Shown: piece after piece, positions 1 through 8,035 of the stretch
How positions within the stretch are numbered: the first letter of the stretch is position 1
Layout: every line of letters begins with the position of its first letter
The notes under the pieces: model-generated
Database searches by the model: none
What the model was told of the DNA's origin: nothing
Seen by the model: only the letters and a program-made list of their open reading frames with translations
Translations under genes and position numbers: made by a program
Assembly: GCF_009602465.1 (NCBI RefSeq)
Contig: NZ_WBKP01000004.1
Span: 1-64,000, forward strand
DNA from: Cumulibacter manganitolerans
GTDB taxonomy: Bacteria > Actinomycetota > Actinomycetes > Mycobacteriales > Antricoccaceae
Direction: 5' to 3'
DNA length: 64,000 nucleotides

Positions 1-93
1 GGCGCGCTGGCCGCAGTCGCGCAGCGGCTGCAGGCGGCGGGCGCCCTCGGCGACGACGGCACCGCGGCCACCGGGTGGGCGGCGGGCGGCTAG
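1..93 (+). CDS. C-terminal tail of an upstream gene (partial)
   Basis: An open frame runs from the left edge to a TAG stop and encodes about 30 residues rich in Ala and Gly, ending in AAGG. Codon use is GC-biased at third positions, as expected for coding DNA here. Nothing identifies the family. Its stop overlaps by three bases the stop of the convergent cysteine-rich gene. It could be a chance open frame, since only the tail is visible. Confidence 0.35.
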   Translation, partial: GALAAVAQRLQAAGALGDDGTAATGWAAGG

Positions 94-884
94 TCGACCT
101 CGCCCTGCGCGACGGTCGCCGGATGCGGGGCGACGAGCCCCTGGTCCAGGCGGGCGTCGGCGAGCCGCTTGAGCTCGGCGTACGCGGGCGCGCCGATCAG
201 TGCGGTGAGCTCGGGGGCGTAGGAGACGTACACCGGCTCGCTCGCCACGTGTGCCTCCGGGGACGACGTGCAGTACCAGTCGAGGTCGTGGCCGCCCTCG
301 CCCCAGCCGCGGCGGTCGTACTCCTCGATGCGGGTGACGAGGATCTGCGTGCCGTCCGGCCGCTCGTGCCAGTCCTGCTCGCGGCGGATCGGCAGCTGCC
401 AGCAGACGTCCGGCTTCGTCTCCAGCGGATGCTTGCCGATGCGGAGCGCGAGGCCGTGCAGCGCACACCCCACCCCCATCGGCGAGCCCGGCGGGTTCTG
501 GAAGACGCACGCCCCACCGGCCGTGCGGGTGCGCTGGCGGGTCTCGCCGTCCAGCTCGTCGTCCTCGACCCAGTCGCTCTTGCGGACCTTGCGGCCCGGG
601 TGCCGGTACCAGTCCTCGGGCGTCAGCTGCTGCACGAAGCCGCGCACCCGCCGGCGATCGTCGTCGTCGCTGAAGAACGCGCCGTGCACGCAGCAGCCGA
701 GGTCGGGCTTGCGCCGGTCGATCCCGTGGCAGCCCGCGGCGAAGATGCACATCCAGCGGGAGCCCAGCCAGGTCAGGTCGGCGCGGATCAGGTGGTCGTC
801 GTCGGCGGGGTCGAAGAACTCGATCCACTCGCGGGCGAAGTCGAGACCGACCTCGCCCGGGTGCGGGGACGGGGAGCGGGACAT
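90..884 (-). CDS. cysteine-rich DUF3109/YkgJ-like protein (Rv0495c-type)
   Basis: The product is 264 residues long. Eight cysteines (near 46, 52, 64, 65, 126, 140, 161 and 205) include a C-x5-C-x11-CC cluster and a later ACVFQN...GCALH...DVCWQLP arrangement. That spacing resembles the DUF3109/YkgJ cysteine-cluster proteins, which are thought to bind metal or an iron-sulfur centre; the function is unproven. The start was chosen because the reading frame upstream is only the shadow of the ppx gene, and because TACGCT lies 7 nt before this ATG. The divergent pairing with a Ppx/GppA gene matches the Rv0495c-Rv0496 arrangement of mycobacteria. A redox or metal role is inference from cysteine content. 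Confidence 0.8.
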   Translation of the reverse strand: MSRSPSPHPGEVGLDFAREWIEFFDPADDDHLIRADLTWLGSRWMCIFAAGCHGIDRRKPDLGCCVHGAFFSDDDDRRRVRGFVQQLTPEDWYRHPGRKVRKSDWVEDDELDGETRQRTRTAGGACVFQNPPGSPMGVGCALHGLALRIGKHPLETKPDVCWQLPIRREQDWHERPDGTQILVTRIEEYDRRGWGEGGHDLDWYCTSSPEAHVASEPVYVSYAPELTALIGAPAYAELKRLADARLDQGLVAPHPATVAQGEVD

Positions 885-948
885 GCCCGAAAGCGTAGGC
901 GCCCGGGCGCCGCCCGCGGCGCCGCACCCGGCCGCTAGCGTTGAGCCC
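885..948. promoter_or_regulatory. divergent, probably leaderless promoter pair
   Basis: On the minus strand TACGCT occupies 892-897, and on the plus strand TAGCGT occupies 936-941. Each sits about 7 nt from the start codon it serves, which would place transcription starts at or next to the initiation codons of the cysteine-rich gene and of ppx. No Shine-Dalgarno sequence is visible on either side. No convincing -35 hexamers were found. Confidence 0.5.
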
Positions 949-1884
949 ATGCGTCTGGGAGTCCTCGATGTCGGATCCAACACGGTGCACCTGCTCGTCG
1001 TCGACGCGCATCGCGGCGGCCACCCCACCCCGATGCACAAGCACAAGGTCGAGCTGCGGCTGGCCGAGACGCTCACCAAGTCCGGCGCGCTGACCAAGGC
1101 GGGCGAGAGCTCGCTCGTGCAGGCCGTCGCCGACGCGAAGGAGGTCGCGGCCGAGCAGGGCTGCGACGACCTGCTGGCGTTCGCGACGAGCGCCGTCCGC
1201 GACGCCACGAACTCCAAGGCGGTGCTCTCTCGGGTGCGCGCGAGGACCGACGTCGCCCTCCGCGTGCTGTCCGGACCGGACGAGGCGCGGTTGACCTTCC
1301 TCGCCGTCCGTCGCTGGTTCGGCTGGAGCGCCGGGCAGCTGCTGTGCCTGGACATCGGCGGCGGATCGTTGGAGCTGGCCATCGGCATCGACGAGGTGCC
1401 CGACGTGGCCAGCTCGGTGCCGCTGGGCGCCGGCCGGCTCACGCGCGAGTGGCTCAGCGGGGACCCGGCCACGAAGTCCGAGATCGCCGCGCTCCGGGAG
1501 TACGTCGACGAGACGCTCGCCTCGGAGGTCAAGGCGTTCCAGAAGACCGACCGGCCCGACCGCGCCGTCGCCACCTCCAAGACGTTCCGGTCGCTGGCGC
1601 GGCTGACCGGCGCCGCGCCGTCGTCGGAGGGCATCCGGGTGCCGCGCGAGCTGACCCTCGCCGGACTGCGCCAGCTCATCGGGTTCATCTCGCACATGTC
1701 CAGCGCGGACCTCGCCAACCTCGAGGGGGTGAGCGCGACCCGCGCCCATCAGCTGCTCGCCGGCGCGATCGTCGCCGAGTCCGCGATGCGCAACCTGGGG
1801 GTGCCGCGGCTGGAGATCTGCCCGTGGGCGCTGCGCGAAGGCGTCATCCTGCGCCGCCTCGACATGATCGACGGCGCCGACTAG
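949..1884 (+). CDS. Ppx/GppA family phosphatase
   Basis: This 311-residue protein has the ASKHA-fold motifs of exopolyphosphatase/guanosine pentaphosphatase: [17 protein letters not shown] at the N-terminus (phosphate-1 loop) and [13 protein letters not shown] near residue 134 (phosphate-2 loop). The length equals the short, two-domain form typical of actinobacterial Ppx1 and lacks the C-terminal HD domain of E. coli Ppx. Such enzymes cleave polyphosphate or pppGpp, linking phosphate stores to the stringent response; which substrate applies here cannot be told from sequence. The next gene starts 2 nt after the stop, so the two are probably co-transcribed. Confidence 0.9.
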   Translation: MRLGVLDVGSNTVHLLVVDAHRGGHPTPMHKHKVELRLAETLTKSGALTKAGESSLVQAVADAKEVAAEQGCDDLLAFATSAVRDATNSKAVLSRVRARTDVALRVLSGPDEARLTFLAVRRWFGWSAGQLLCLDIGGGSLELAIGIDEVPDVASSVPLGAGRLTREWLSGDPATKSEIAALREYVDETLASEVKAFQKTDRPDRAVATSKTFRSLARLTGAAPSSEGIRVPRELTLAGLRQLIGFISHMSSADLANLEGVSATRAHQLLAGAIVAESAMRNLGVPRLEICPWALREGVILRRLDMIDGAD

Positions 1885-1886
1885 CC

Positions 1887-2687
1887 ATGCGCACCGCGAA
1901 GCCGCGCCGGCGGGTGCTGCTGTCCAGCGCGTCGGTGTTCCCCGAACCCCTCGACGCGGCGTTCGAGCTCGCGCACGAGCTCGGCTACGACGGCCTCGAG
2001 GTGATGATCTGGGGCGACCCCGCGAGCCAGGACGCCGCCGCCATCGCCGAGCTGATCCAGGTCGCCCAGCTGCCGGTCGGCTCGGTGCACGCCCCCTGCC
2101 TGCTCATCACCGCGCGGGTGTGGGGCACCGAGCCGGGCCCCAAGCTCACGAAGTCCGTGCGGCTGGCTCACCAGATCGGCGCGCGCACCGTCGTCGTGCA
2201 CCCGCCGTTCCGGTGGCAGAGCCGGTACGCGCGCGAGTTCGCAGCCGGCGTCCGCGCCCTCGAGCGGCAGTCTGGCCGGGTGATCGCCGTCGAGAACATG
2301 TTCCCCGCGCGGGTCGGCGCGCGGGGCGTCTCGGCGTACGCCCCGCACTGGGACGTCACCCGAGGACCGTTCGAGCACCTCACGCTGGACACCTCCCACA
2401 CGTCGGTCGCGCGCTGCGACTCCGCGGAGATGCTCGCCCGGATGGGGGAGCGGCTGGCGCACGTGCACCTCGCGGACGGCACCGGCAAGGGGACGGACGA
2501 GCACCTCGTCCCCGGCCGGGGCTCCAGCGGCTGCGATCGGGTCCTGCACGCGCTGCCGGCGAGCTTCACCGGGGACGTGGTCGTCGAGGTCAGCACGCGG
2601 AACCTGGACCGGGAGCGGCGGGCGGCCGACCTGGCCGAGGCGTTGCGGTTCGCGCGCACCCATCTGGCGGCCCCGCCGCCAAGTTGA
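1887..2687 (+). CDS. sugar phosphate isomerase/epimerase-like TIM-barrel protein
   Basis: The 266-residue protein belongs to the xylose-isomerase-like TIM barrel (AP endonuclease 2) family. Landmarks are GSVHAPC, TVVVHPPFRWQ, VIAVENMFP, LTLDTSHTS, LAHVHLADG and VVVEVS, which place His, Glu and Asp side chains at strand ends as in metal-binding members. It matches the Rv0498 family in size and position. The reaction is unknown; isomerase, epimerase and nuclease members share this fold. The last codons overlap the -35 hexamer of the next promoter. Confidence 0.8.
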   Translation: MRTAKPRRRVLLSSASVFPEPLDAAFELAHELGYDGLEVMIWGDPASQDAAAIAELIQVAQLPVGSVHAPCLLITARVWGTEPGPKLTKSVRLAHQIGARTVVVHPPFRWQSRYAREFAAGVRALERQSGRVIAVENMFPARVGARGVSAYAPHWDVTRGPFEHLTLDTSHTSVARCDSAEMLARMGERLAHVHLADGTGKGTDEHLVPGRGSSGCDRVLHALPASFTGDVVVEVSTRNLDRERRAADLAEALRFARTHLAAPPPS

Positions 2688-2713
2688 CGCTACCGAGCGG
2701 GCGCTCGTACGGT
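2684..2713 (+). promoter_or_regulatory. promoter of the TetR-proC transcription unit
   Basis: TTGACG (2684-2689) and TACGGT (2708-2713) are separated by 18 nt. This is a good match to the housekeeping-sigma pattern, and the predicted start falls on or just before the ATG of the TetR gene. The transcript would therefore be leaderless. The -35 overlaps the stop codon of the preceding gene. Confidence 0.6.
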
Positions 2714-2720
2714 TAGCGCC

Positions 2721-3353
2721 ATGGCCGACAGCAGCACCGCGTGGCGATCCTACGACCGCCCGCACCTCGACCCCGTCCTGACGGCGGCGGTCGAGGCGTT
2801 CAACGAGGTCGGCTACCACGGCGCGACGGTCCGCGACATCGCGCGCCGCTGCGGCCTGTCGGTCGCGGGCATCTACCACCACCACGCCGGCAAGCAGGAG
2901 ATGCTCGTCGCGATCCTCGCGTCCACGATGGACGAGCTGATGTGGCGCAACGAGGCTGCCCGCCGCGCCGGTGGCGACGATCCCGTCGCCCGGTTCTGCA
3001 ACCAGATCGAGACGCTCGCGCTGAGCCACATGTACTGGCTCAAGCAGGCCGCGATCGGGTCCACCGAGATGCGCGCGCTGGCGCCGCACAACCGCGGTGC
3101 GATCGTCGCGCGCCGCGCCGAGCTGCAGCGGCACATCCAGGACGACGTCGACCTCGCGGTCAGCCGCGGGCTGTTCCGGACCGCGCATCCGAAGGACGCC
3201 GTCCGTGCCGTGGTCGGCATGTGCATCCAGACCGGCCAGTGGTACGACGCGGGCGGCGAGATGAGCCCGGAGCAGGTCGCGAGCGACATCGTGCAGGTCG
3301 CCCTCGATACGGTTGCCTATCGGACCCACGCGGAGGAGAACGCGAGTGCTTGA
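2721..3353 (+). CDS. TetR family transcriptional regulator
   Basis: A 210-residue regulator. The N-terminal helix-turn-helix spans about residues 20-60 (AFNEVGYHGATVRDIARRCG, then SVAGIYHHHAGKQEML). The remaining all-helical part is the ligand-binding and dimerisation domain, containing conserved TetR_C-type residues such as HMYWLKQ. It overlaps the downstream proC by 8 nt, so the two are translationally coupled. The inducer and target genes are unknown; control of its own operon is plausible. No inverted repeat operator was recognised immediately upstream. Confidence 0.9.
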   Translation: MADSSTAWRSYDRPHLDPVLTAAVEAFNEVGYHGATVRDIARRCGLSVAGIYHHHAGKQEMLVAILASTMDELMWRNEAARRAGGDDPVARFCNQIETLALSHMYWLKQAAIGSTEMRALAPHNRGAIVARRAELQRHIQDDVDLAVSRGLFRTAHPKDAVRAVVGMCIQTGQWYDAGGEMSPEQVASDIVQVALDTVAYRTHAEENASA

Positions 3354-4158
3354 CGGCAACACCATCGGATTCATCGGCGGCGGCAACATGGCGGAGGCGC
3401 TGATCGCCGGCATCCTCCGCGGCGGCGCGGTCACCCCGGAATCGGTGCTCGTCACCGAGAAGCATCCCGACCGTGCCGAGTACCTGCGCACGCGGTACGG
3501 CGTCACCACGCTCAGCGCGGAGGAGCTCGCCGAACGCGCGGACATCATCGTCTTCGCCGTCAAGCCGCAGGTGATCGACGAGGTGCTGGCCGATCTCGCC
3601 GGCCGGCTGCACGACGAGGTGCTGCTCGTCTCCGTCGCCGCCGGCATCCCGACCTCCCGGTTCGAGCGGGACTTCCCGGCGCTGCCGGTGGTCCGCGTCA
3701 TGCCGAACACGCCCGCGCTGGTCGGCGAGGGCATGTCGGTGATCGCGCCCGGGACCACCGCGAAGCACCACCACCTGGGCTACGCGCGGGCCATCCTGGC
3801 CACCGCCGGGAAGGTGCTCGAGCTGCCCGAGGACCTGCTGGACGCCGTCACCGCCGTCTCCGGCACCGGCCCGGCGTACTTCTTCTACCTCACCGAGGCG
3901 CTCGTCGACGCGGCCGTGGCGGTCGGGCTCGAGCGCGACGTCGCCGCGCGGCTCGTCGTGCAGACCGCGGTCGGCGCGGCCACCATGCTGCGCGAGTCGG
4001 GCAGGGAGCCGGTCGACCTGCGCCAGGCGGTCACCTCCCCCGGCGGCACGACGGCGGCCGGCATCGGCGTCCTGGAGGACCGGGGGGCGCGGGAGATCGT
4101 CGCGGCGGCGGTCCGGGCCGCGCGGGACCGCTCGGCAGAGCTCGGATCCGGGGCATAA
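3346..4158 (+). CDS. proC: pyrroline-5-carboxylate reductase
   Basis: ProC reduces 1-pyrroline-5-carboxylate to L-proline with NAD(P)H, the last step of proline synthesis. The 270-residue product opens with the Rossmann motif IGFIGGGNMAEALIAG, contains VRVMPNTPALVGEG, and ends with the family signature around TSPGGTTAAGI (about residues 227-237). The GTG start was preferred over an upstream in-frame start because a strong GGAGGAG ribosome site lies 7 nt before it and because homologs begin here. It overlaps the TetR gene. The order ppx, isomerase, proC mirrors the M. tuberculosis Rv0496-Rv0500 block. Confidence 0.95.
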   Translation: MLDGNTIGFIGGGNMAEALIAGILRGGAVTPESVLVTEKHPDRAEYLRTRYGVTTLSAEELAERADIIVFAVKPQVIDEVLADLAGRLHDEVLLVSVAAGIPTSRFERDFPALPVVRVMPNTPALVGEGMSVIAPGTTAKHHHLGYARAILATAGKVLELPEDLLDAVTAVSGTGPAYFFYLTEALVDAAVAVGLERDVAARLVVQTAVGAATMLRESGREPVDLRQAVTSPGGTTAAGIGVLEDRGAREIVAAAVRAARDRSAELGSGA

Positions 4159-4329
4159 TCGACGACAGGCCAGGCGACACGCCGAGTTGTGATGAAAACG
4201 TTGTGTCGATCACTCGATTCTCAACTCGCCAAGCCACACCAGCCACGCTAATGTGCCCTAAGCACGTGCGTGTCATGCGTCGGTGGGGAAGCCGACGAGC
4301 GACGCGTGCCGGAAGACAAATGGTGAACT
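4159..4329 (+). promoter_or_regulatory. leader/promoter region of the excisionase-like gene
   Basis: No gene fits here. A 7-bp inverted repeat (CGAGTTG at 4183-4189, CAACTCG at 4222-4228) lies upstream of a TAATGT hexamer (4249-4254) that could be a -10 element, giving a leader of about 70 nt. The region is less GC-rich than its surroundings, as expected of a promoter. No clear -35 or Shine-Dalgarno sequence was identified. Confidence 0.4.
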
Positions 4330-4551
4330 ATGTCCAAGAAGGCAACGCCCAAGGACGCCGCCGCAGGCGTCTCGCAGGTCACGTTCCTGACCGTGGCGGA
4401 GGTCGCGGCGATGATGCGCGTGTCGAAGATGACCGTCTACCGTCTCGTGCACTCCGGGGAGCTGCCCGCGGTGCGCGTCGGCCGCTCGTTCCGGGTCCCG
4501 GAGAAGGCGGTGCACGACTATCTCGACGGCGCGTTCATCGAGACCGCCTAG
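4330..4551 (+). CDS. excisionase/MerR-like helix-turn-helix DNA-binding protein
   Basis: The 73-residue protein is almost entirely a winged helix-turn-helix of the excisionase (AlpA/Xis, HTH_17) type. FLTVAEVAAMMRVSKMTVYR forms the helix-turn-helix, and VGRSFRVPEKAVHDYLDG forms the wing and final helix. Despite the family name, this small protein sits at the same conserved chromosomal place as Rv0500A in mycobacteria, so it is a resident regulator rather than phage debris. It is flanked by a possible promoter upstream and a hairpin downstream, so it may be a single-gene transcript. Targets are unknown. Confidence 0.85.
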   Translation: MSKKATPKDAAAGVSQVTFLTVAEVAAMMRVSKMTVYRLVHSGELPAVRVGRSFRVPEKAVHDYLDGAFIETA

Positions 4552-4557
4552 CAGCAA

Positions 4558-4581
4558 CCCGCTCGGAACCGTCCGAGCGGG
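4558..4581 (+). terminator. hairpin terminator after the excisionase-like gene
   Basis: Perfect 10-bp arms CCCGCTCGGA / TCCGAGCGGG enclose a 4-nt loop, starting 7 nt after the stop codon. There is no T-run, so termination strength is uncertain, but GC-only hairpins placed directly after stop codons recur in this window. Confidence 0.55.
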
Positions 4582-4594
4582 CCGCATAGCCGCC

Positions 4595-4622
4595 GAGCCG
4601 GACAGGTAGACTTGTCCGGCTC
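4595..4622 (+). promoter_or_regulatory. inverted repeat enclosing a -10-like hexamer before bS22
   Basis: Perfect 10-bp arms GAGCCGGACA / TGTCCGGCTC flank an 8-nt centre that contains TAGACT. TAGACT would be the -10 element for the bS22 transcript, so the inverted repeat could be an operator. Alternatively, because TTTT follows 4 nt later (4627-4630), it could be a second terminator. Sequence alone does not decide. Confidence 0.45.
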
Positions 4623-4673
4623 AGCATTTTCCGGGTGCAGCTGCGCCACGGACAGCAACTGTGAAGGATTTCC

Positions 4674-4772
4674 ATGGGTTCAGTCATCAAGAAGCGTCGC
4701 AAGCGTATGGCGAAGAAGAAGCACCGCAAGCTTCTCAAGCGCACTCGCGTGCAGCGGCGCAACAAGAAGTAA
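4674..4772 (+). CDS. small ribosomal protein bS22 (AURKAIP1/COX24 domain)
   Basis: A 32-residue, extremely basic protein beginning [20 protein letters not shown]. It matches the actinobacterial mini-protein bS22 (Rv0500B type), which sits at the small-subunit side of the mycobacterial 70S inter-subunit interface. A good GAAGGA ribosome site lies 5 nt upstream. Lys/Arg codons are unusually mixed because the peptide is nearly all basic. The gene is easily missed because it is so short. It precedes the epimerase gene by 20 nt. Confidence 0.9.
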   Translation: MGSVIKKRRKRMAKKKHRKLLKRTRVQRRNKK

Positions 4773-4792
4773 GCGCGGATCCAGGCGCCGCC

Positions 4793-5809
4793 GTGACCCC
4801 CCGCGTCGTACTCGTCACCGGTGTCAGCCGGTTTCTCGGCGGCGCGACTGCGCACGCGCTCGCGCAGGATCCGCGGATCGAGCGCGTCATCGGCGTCGAC
4901 ATCACCTCGGCGCACCCCGCGCTCGCCGGCCACAGCCGGGCGGAGTTCGTCCGCGCCGACATCCGCAGCCCGTTGATCGCGAAGGTGATCGACTCGGCCG
5001 GGGTGGACGCCGTCGTACACACCGACATCAACGCCTCGGCCAGCGCCTCCGGTGGCCGCGCCTCCATGAAGGAGGCGAACGTGATGGGCACGATGCGCCT
5101 GCTGGCCGCCTGCCAGCACGCCCGTCTGGTCACCCGCCTGGTCGTGAAGTCGACCGGTGCCGTCTACGGCTCCAGCCACCGCGACCCGGCGATGTTCACC
5201 GAGCAGATGCAGCCGCGCACGCTGTCCGGGGGCTACGGCAAGGACGCGCAGGACGTCGAGGCGTACGTGCGCAGCTTCCACCGCCGCCGCTCCGACGTGT
5301 CGGTGACGGTGCTGCGGTTCGCCAACCTCATCGGGCCGTCGGTCGACTCGGTGCTGGCGCCGTACTTCGCGATGCGGCTGGTGCCGATCCTCGCCGGCTA
5401 CGACCCGCGCCTACAGTTCGTGCACGAGCAGGACGCCGTGGCGGCGCTGGTGCGCAGCGCCACCGTCGCGGACCCGGTCGACGGCGTGTTCAACATCGCC
5501 GCCCCCGACGTCATGCGGCTCTCGCAGGCGGTGACCCGCGCGGGCCGGCTGCCGCTGCCGGTCGTCGGCCCCGCCGCCTCGGTGCTCGGGCGGGCCGTGC
5601 GGATGCTGGGGTTCGGCGACTTCACTCCCGACCACATCCAGTTCCTGCGGTACGGGCGCGCGATGGACACCTCGCTGGCGGCCGAGCGGCTCGGCTTCCG
5701 CACCGAGTACTCCACGCGCGAGGCGTTCGACGACTACCTCGCCGGCCGCGGCATCCGGCCGACACTGCCGCTGCGCGCACTGCGCAGCGCGCTCGGGGTA
5801 AAGCGGTGA
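4793..5809 (+). CDS. NAD-dependent epimerase/dehydratase (GalE2-like, extended SDR)
   Basis: A 338-residue extended-SDR protein. The Rossmann motif VLVTGVSRFLGGATAHAL lies at the N-terminus and VDAVVHTDINAS and VVKSTGAVYGSS follow. The usual YxxxK catalytic pair is not intact: the matching stretch reads GGYGKDAQDVE, so its activity as a true UDP-sugar epimerase is doubtful. It is the positional counterpart of Rv0501. The GTG start gives the conserved N-terminus; an upstream in-frame start would run through the bS22 gene. Its stop overlaps the acyltransferase start (GTGA), so the two are coupled. Confidence 0.8.
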   Translation: MTPRVVLVTGVSRFLGGATAHALAQDPRIERVIGVDITSAHPALAGHSRAEFVRADIRSPLIAKVIDSAGVDAVVHTDINASASASGGRASMKEANVMGTMRLLAACQHARLVTRLVVKSTGAVYGSSHRDPAMFTEQMQPRTLSGGYGKDAQDVEAYVRSFHRRRSDVSVTVLRFANLIGPSVDSVLAPYFAMRLVPILAGYDPRLQFVHEQDAVAALVRSATVADPVDGVFNIAAPDVMRLSQAVTRAGRLPLPVVGPAASVLGRAVRMLGFGDFTPDHIQFLRYGRAMDTSLAAERLGFRTEYSTREAFDDYLAGRGIRPTLPLRALRSALGVKR

Positions 5810-6732
5810 GCGGCCGGGGGCCGGGTCTGGACCCCGCGCTCGCGCTGCTCGGCGCGGCCGTCGACGGCGCCGAGCGGCTCGCGCGCACCCACCCGGAGAT
5901 CGAGCGGGCGCTCGCGCGCCTGGTCAGCTTCATCCGCCGCCGGGTCACCGGCGAGTACGACATCGACGAGTTCGGCCTCGACCGGGAGTTCACCGAGGGC
6001 GTGCTGCACCCGCTGGTCAAGGTGCTCTACGACAAGTGGTTCCACGTCAGCGTCGTCGGCGCGGAGCGCATCCCGTCCGACGGGCCGGCCCTGCTGGTCG
6101 CCAACCACTCGGGGACCATCGCCCTCGACGGCGTCATCCTGTCGTACGCCGTCCACCGCAACACCGCCGAGCGGCGGATCCTGCGGCTGCTGGCCGCCGA
6201 CCTCGTGTTCGGGCTGCCGGTCGTCGGCGACCTCGCGCGCCGCTCCGGCAGCGCGCTGGCCAGCGCGGACGACGCCGCGCGGCTGCTCGGGGACGGCGAG
6301 CTGGTCGGCGTCTTCCCCGAGGGGTTCAAGGGCGTCGGCAAAGGCTGGTCGCAGCGGTACCGTCTGCAGCGCTTCGGGCGCGGCGGCTTCGTCTCCACCG
6401 CCATCCGGGCGGGTGTCCCGATCATCCCGGTCTCGATTGTCGGCGCCGAGGAGGCCTACCCGATGATCGCCGACATCTCGCCGCTGGCGCGCACCTTCGG
6501 GCTGCCGTACTTCCCGGTCACGCCGACCTTTCCGCTGCTCGGGCTGCTCGGGCTGGTCCCGCTGCCGAGCCGCTGGGTGATCGAGATCGGCGAGCCGATC
6601 GACACCGCGCACCTCGGCGCCGACGCGGCCGAGGACCCGATGGAGGTCTTCGAGCTCACCGACGTGGTCCGCGAGAAGATCCAGTCGCGGCTGTACGCCC
6701 TGCTGCGCGAGCGTCGCCGCACGTTCTTCTGA
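5806..6732 (+). CDS. PlsC-like phospholipid acyltransferase (Rv0502 family)
   Basis: The 308-residue protein carries the lysophospholipid acyltransferase motifs: ALLVANHSGTIALDGV (about residue 95-110, the His-Asp catalytic pair, more widely spaced than the usual HX4D), VGVFPEGFKGVGK (acceptor binding) and GVPIIPVSIVGAEE. These enzymes transfer an acyl group to a lysophospholipid or glycerol-3-phosphate derivative at the membrane face. The wide H-to-D spacing places it with the broader LPLAT group rather than classical PlsC. Pairing with the SDR protein upstream is conserved in actinobacteria and suggests a shared envelope-lipid role. Confidence 0.85.
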   Translation: MSGRGPGLDPALALLGAAVDGAERLARTHPEIERALARLVSFIRRRVTGEYDIDEFGLDREFTEGVLHPLVKVLYDKWFHVSVVGAERIPSDGPALLVANHSGTIALDGVILSYAVHRNTAERRILRLLAADLVFGLPVVGDLARRSGSALASADDAARLLGDGELVGVFPEGFKGVGKGWSQRYRLQRFGRGGFVSTAIRAGVPIIPVSIVGAEEAYPMIADISPLARTFGLPYFPVTPTFPLLGLLGLVPLPSRWVIEIGEPIDTAHLGADAAEDPMEVFELTDVVREKIQSRLYALLRERRRTFF

Positions 6733-6749
6733 CCGCGCGGCGCCCCCGG

Positions 6750-7667
6750 CTAGCGTCGCCCGCCGCGGGAGCGGTAGCGCTGCACCGCCCGCCACAGCGC
6801 GAGCGAGCCGACCACCGAGCCCGCCGCGGCCGCGCCGGCCAGCGTCGTCAGCGCGCCGACCTTCACCGCCTTGCGCCCGGTGCGGTAGTCGCGGATCTCC
6901 CAGCCCCGCTCGATCGCCTCGCGGCGCAGATCCGGGTCGGGGTTCACCGCGACGGCCTTGCCGACGAGCGACAGCATCGGCAGGTCGTTGATCGAGTCGC
7001 TGTACGCCGTGCAGCGCGCGAGGTCCAGCCCCTCGCGCGCGGCCAGCGCCGAGATGGCCTCGGCCTTGGCGCTGCCGTGCATCATCTCGCCGACCAGCTG
7101 CCCGGTGTACTTGCCGTCCGCCTGCTCGGCAACCGTCGCGAGCGCCCCGGTGAGGTCGAGCCGGTCGGCGATCACGCTGGCCAGCTCGACGGGGGTGGCG
7201 GTGACCAGCCAGACGCGCTGCCCGGCGTCGAGGTGCATCTGCGCGAGCGAGCGGGTGCCGGAGTAGATCTTCTGAGCCATCTCCTCGTCGTAGATCTCCT
7301 CGCCGAGGCGGCGGATCTCCTCGACGTCGGCGCCCTTGACGAACTCCAGGGCCCGGTCGCGCGAGCTGTGGATGTCGTCGGTGTTCTCGGCGCCGATGAC
7401 CCGGAACTTCGCCTGCTGGTAGACCATCCGCGCGATGTCGCGGCTGGTGAAGAACTTGCGTGCGGCGAGGCCCTTGGCGAAGTGGAAGATCGACGCGCCC
7501 ATCATCATCGTGTTGTCGACGTCGAAGAACGCCGCGGCGTTCGGGTCGAGGGGGATGGGCAGCTGCTTGGTCGCCTTGGCGGCGACGGCCGCCGACGCGC
7601 GACCTGCTTCGCGGGCGCGGGCCCGCGCCTCGCCGGGAAGGGCCGCACGGCTCCAGGGCAGGCGCAT
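6750..7667 (-). CDS. HAD-IB family phosphatase (SerB1-like)
   Basis: A 305-residue HAD-IB protein. AAFFDVDNT (near residue 45) supplies the nucleophile and acid aspartates, VWLVTATP is motif II, and [12 protein letters not shown] is motif III-IV. The architecture matches the SerB1/Rv0505c group, often annotated as phosphoserine phosphatase although the true substrate may be a phosphorylated lipid or polyol. A hydrophobic stretch close to the C-terminus ([20 protein letters not shown]) could anchor it in the membrane. A GGAG ribosome site precedes the ATG. It converges on the acyltransferase gene with a 17-nt gap. Confidence 0.85.
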   Translation of the reverse strand: MRLPWSRAALPGEARARAREAGRASAAVAAKATKQLPIPLDPNAAAFFDVDNTMMMGASIFHFAKGLAARKFFTSRDIARMVYQQAKFRVIGAENTDDIHSSRDRALEFVKGADVEEIRRLGEEIYDEEMAQKIYSGTRSLAQMHLDAGQRVWLVTATPVELASVIADRLDLTGALATVAEQADGKYTGQLVGEMMHGSAKAEAISALAAREGLDLARCTAYSDSINDLPMLSLVGKAVAVNPDPDLRREAIERGWEIRDYRTGRKAVKVGALTTLAGAAAAGSVVGSLALWRAVQRYRSRGGRR

Positions 7668-7729
7668 CCGGTCGACTCCCTTCTCGCTCGTGGGACCAGC
7701 CTACTGAGCCGCCGGATATCGTGAAGGGC

Positions 7730-7981
7730 ATGCAGCCCGATGTCACGCTCATGTCCCGCCGCGAGTGCCACCTGTGCGAGGTGGCGCAGGCCGAGCTGGC
7801 CCGGATCCTGCCGGACTACGGGCTGCAGGCCGAGGTCGTGGACGTGGACACGGCGCCCGAGCTGCGCGCCGAGTACGGGGACCGGGTGCCGGTGCTGCTG
7901 CTCAACGGCAAGGAGCACGGCTACTTCACCGTCGACGAGCACCGGCTGCGCCCCGCGCTCGACGCGCTCATGGGCCGGTAG
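7730..7981 (+). CDS. glutaredoxin-like protein (DUF836)
   Basis: An 83-residue thioredoxin-fold protein with the redox motif CHLC near residue 12 and the cis-proline segment RVPVLLLNGKEHGYF. Such glutaredoxin-like proteins precede rex-hemA in many actinobacteria (Rv0508). A role as electron donor or regulator of heme synthesis is possible but unproven. TATCGT (7717-7722) lies 7 nt before the ATG, so the message may be leaderless. Confidence 0.85.
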   Translation: MQPDVTLMSRRECHLCEVAQAELARILPDYGLQAEVVDVDTAPELRAEYGDRVPVLLLNGKEHGYFTVDEHRLRPALDALMGR

Positions 7982-7998
7982 CCGCGGCCACCGTCACT

Positions 7999-8027
7999 TT
8001 GTGCATACGTGCACAAGCAGGTAGTCT
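7999..8027 (+). promoter_or_regulatory. Rex operator fused to the rex promoter
   Basis: TTGTGCA-TACG-TGCACAA (7999-8016) is a perfect 18-bp palindrome matching the known Rex operator pattern TTGTGnnnnnnnnCACAA. Its first six bases also serve as a -35 (TTGTGC); a 17-nt spacer leads to TAGTCT (8022-8027). The predicted start falls at the GTG of rex. Rex bound here would block the -35, giving autoregulation by NADH/NAD+ of rex and the overlapping heme genes. Confidence 0.85.
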
Positions 8028-8035
8028 GGACCATC

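Noticed and set aside
90-1718. Long minus-strand open frame of 542 residues
   Set aside because: The upstream two-thirds is the antisense shadow of the ppx gene; only the last 264 codons have family features and a promoter.
4612-5805. Plus-strand open frame extending upstream of the acyltransferase gene
   Set aside because: It overlaps the bS22 and epimerase genes in another frame; the acyltransferase start at the GTGA overlap fits the family.
8009-8035. Upstream GTG as start of rex
   Set aside because: It lies inside the Rex operator and before the predicted transcript start.
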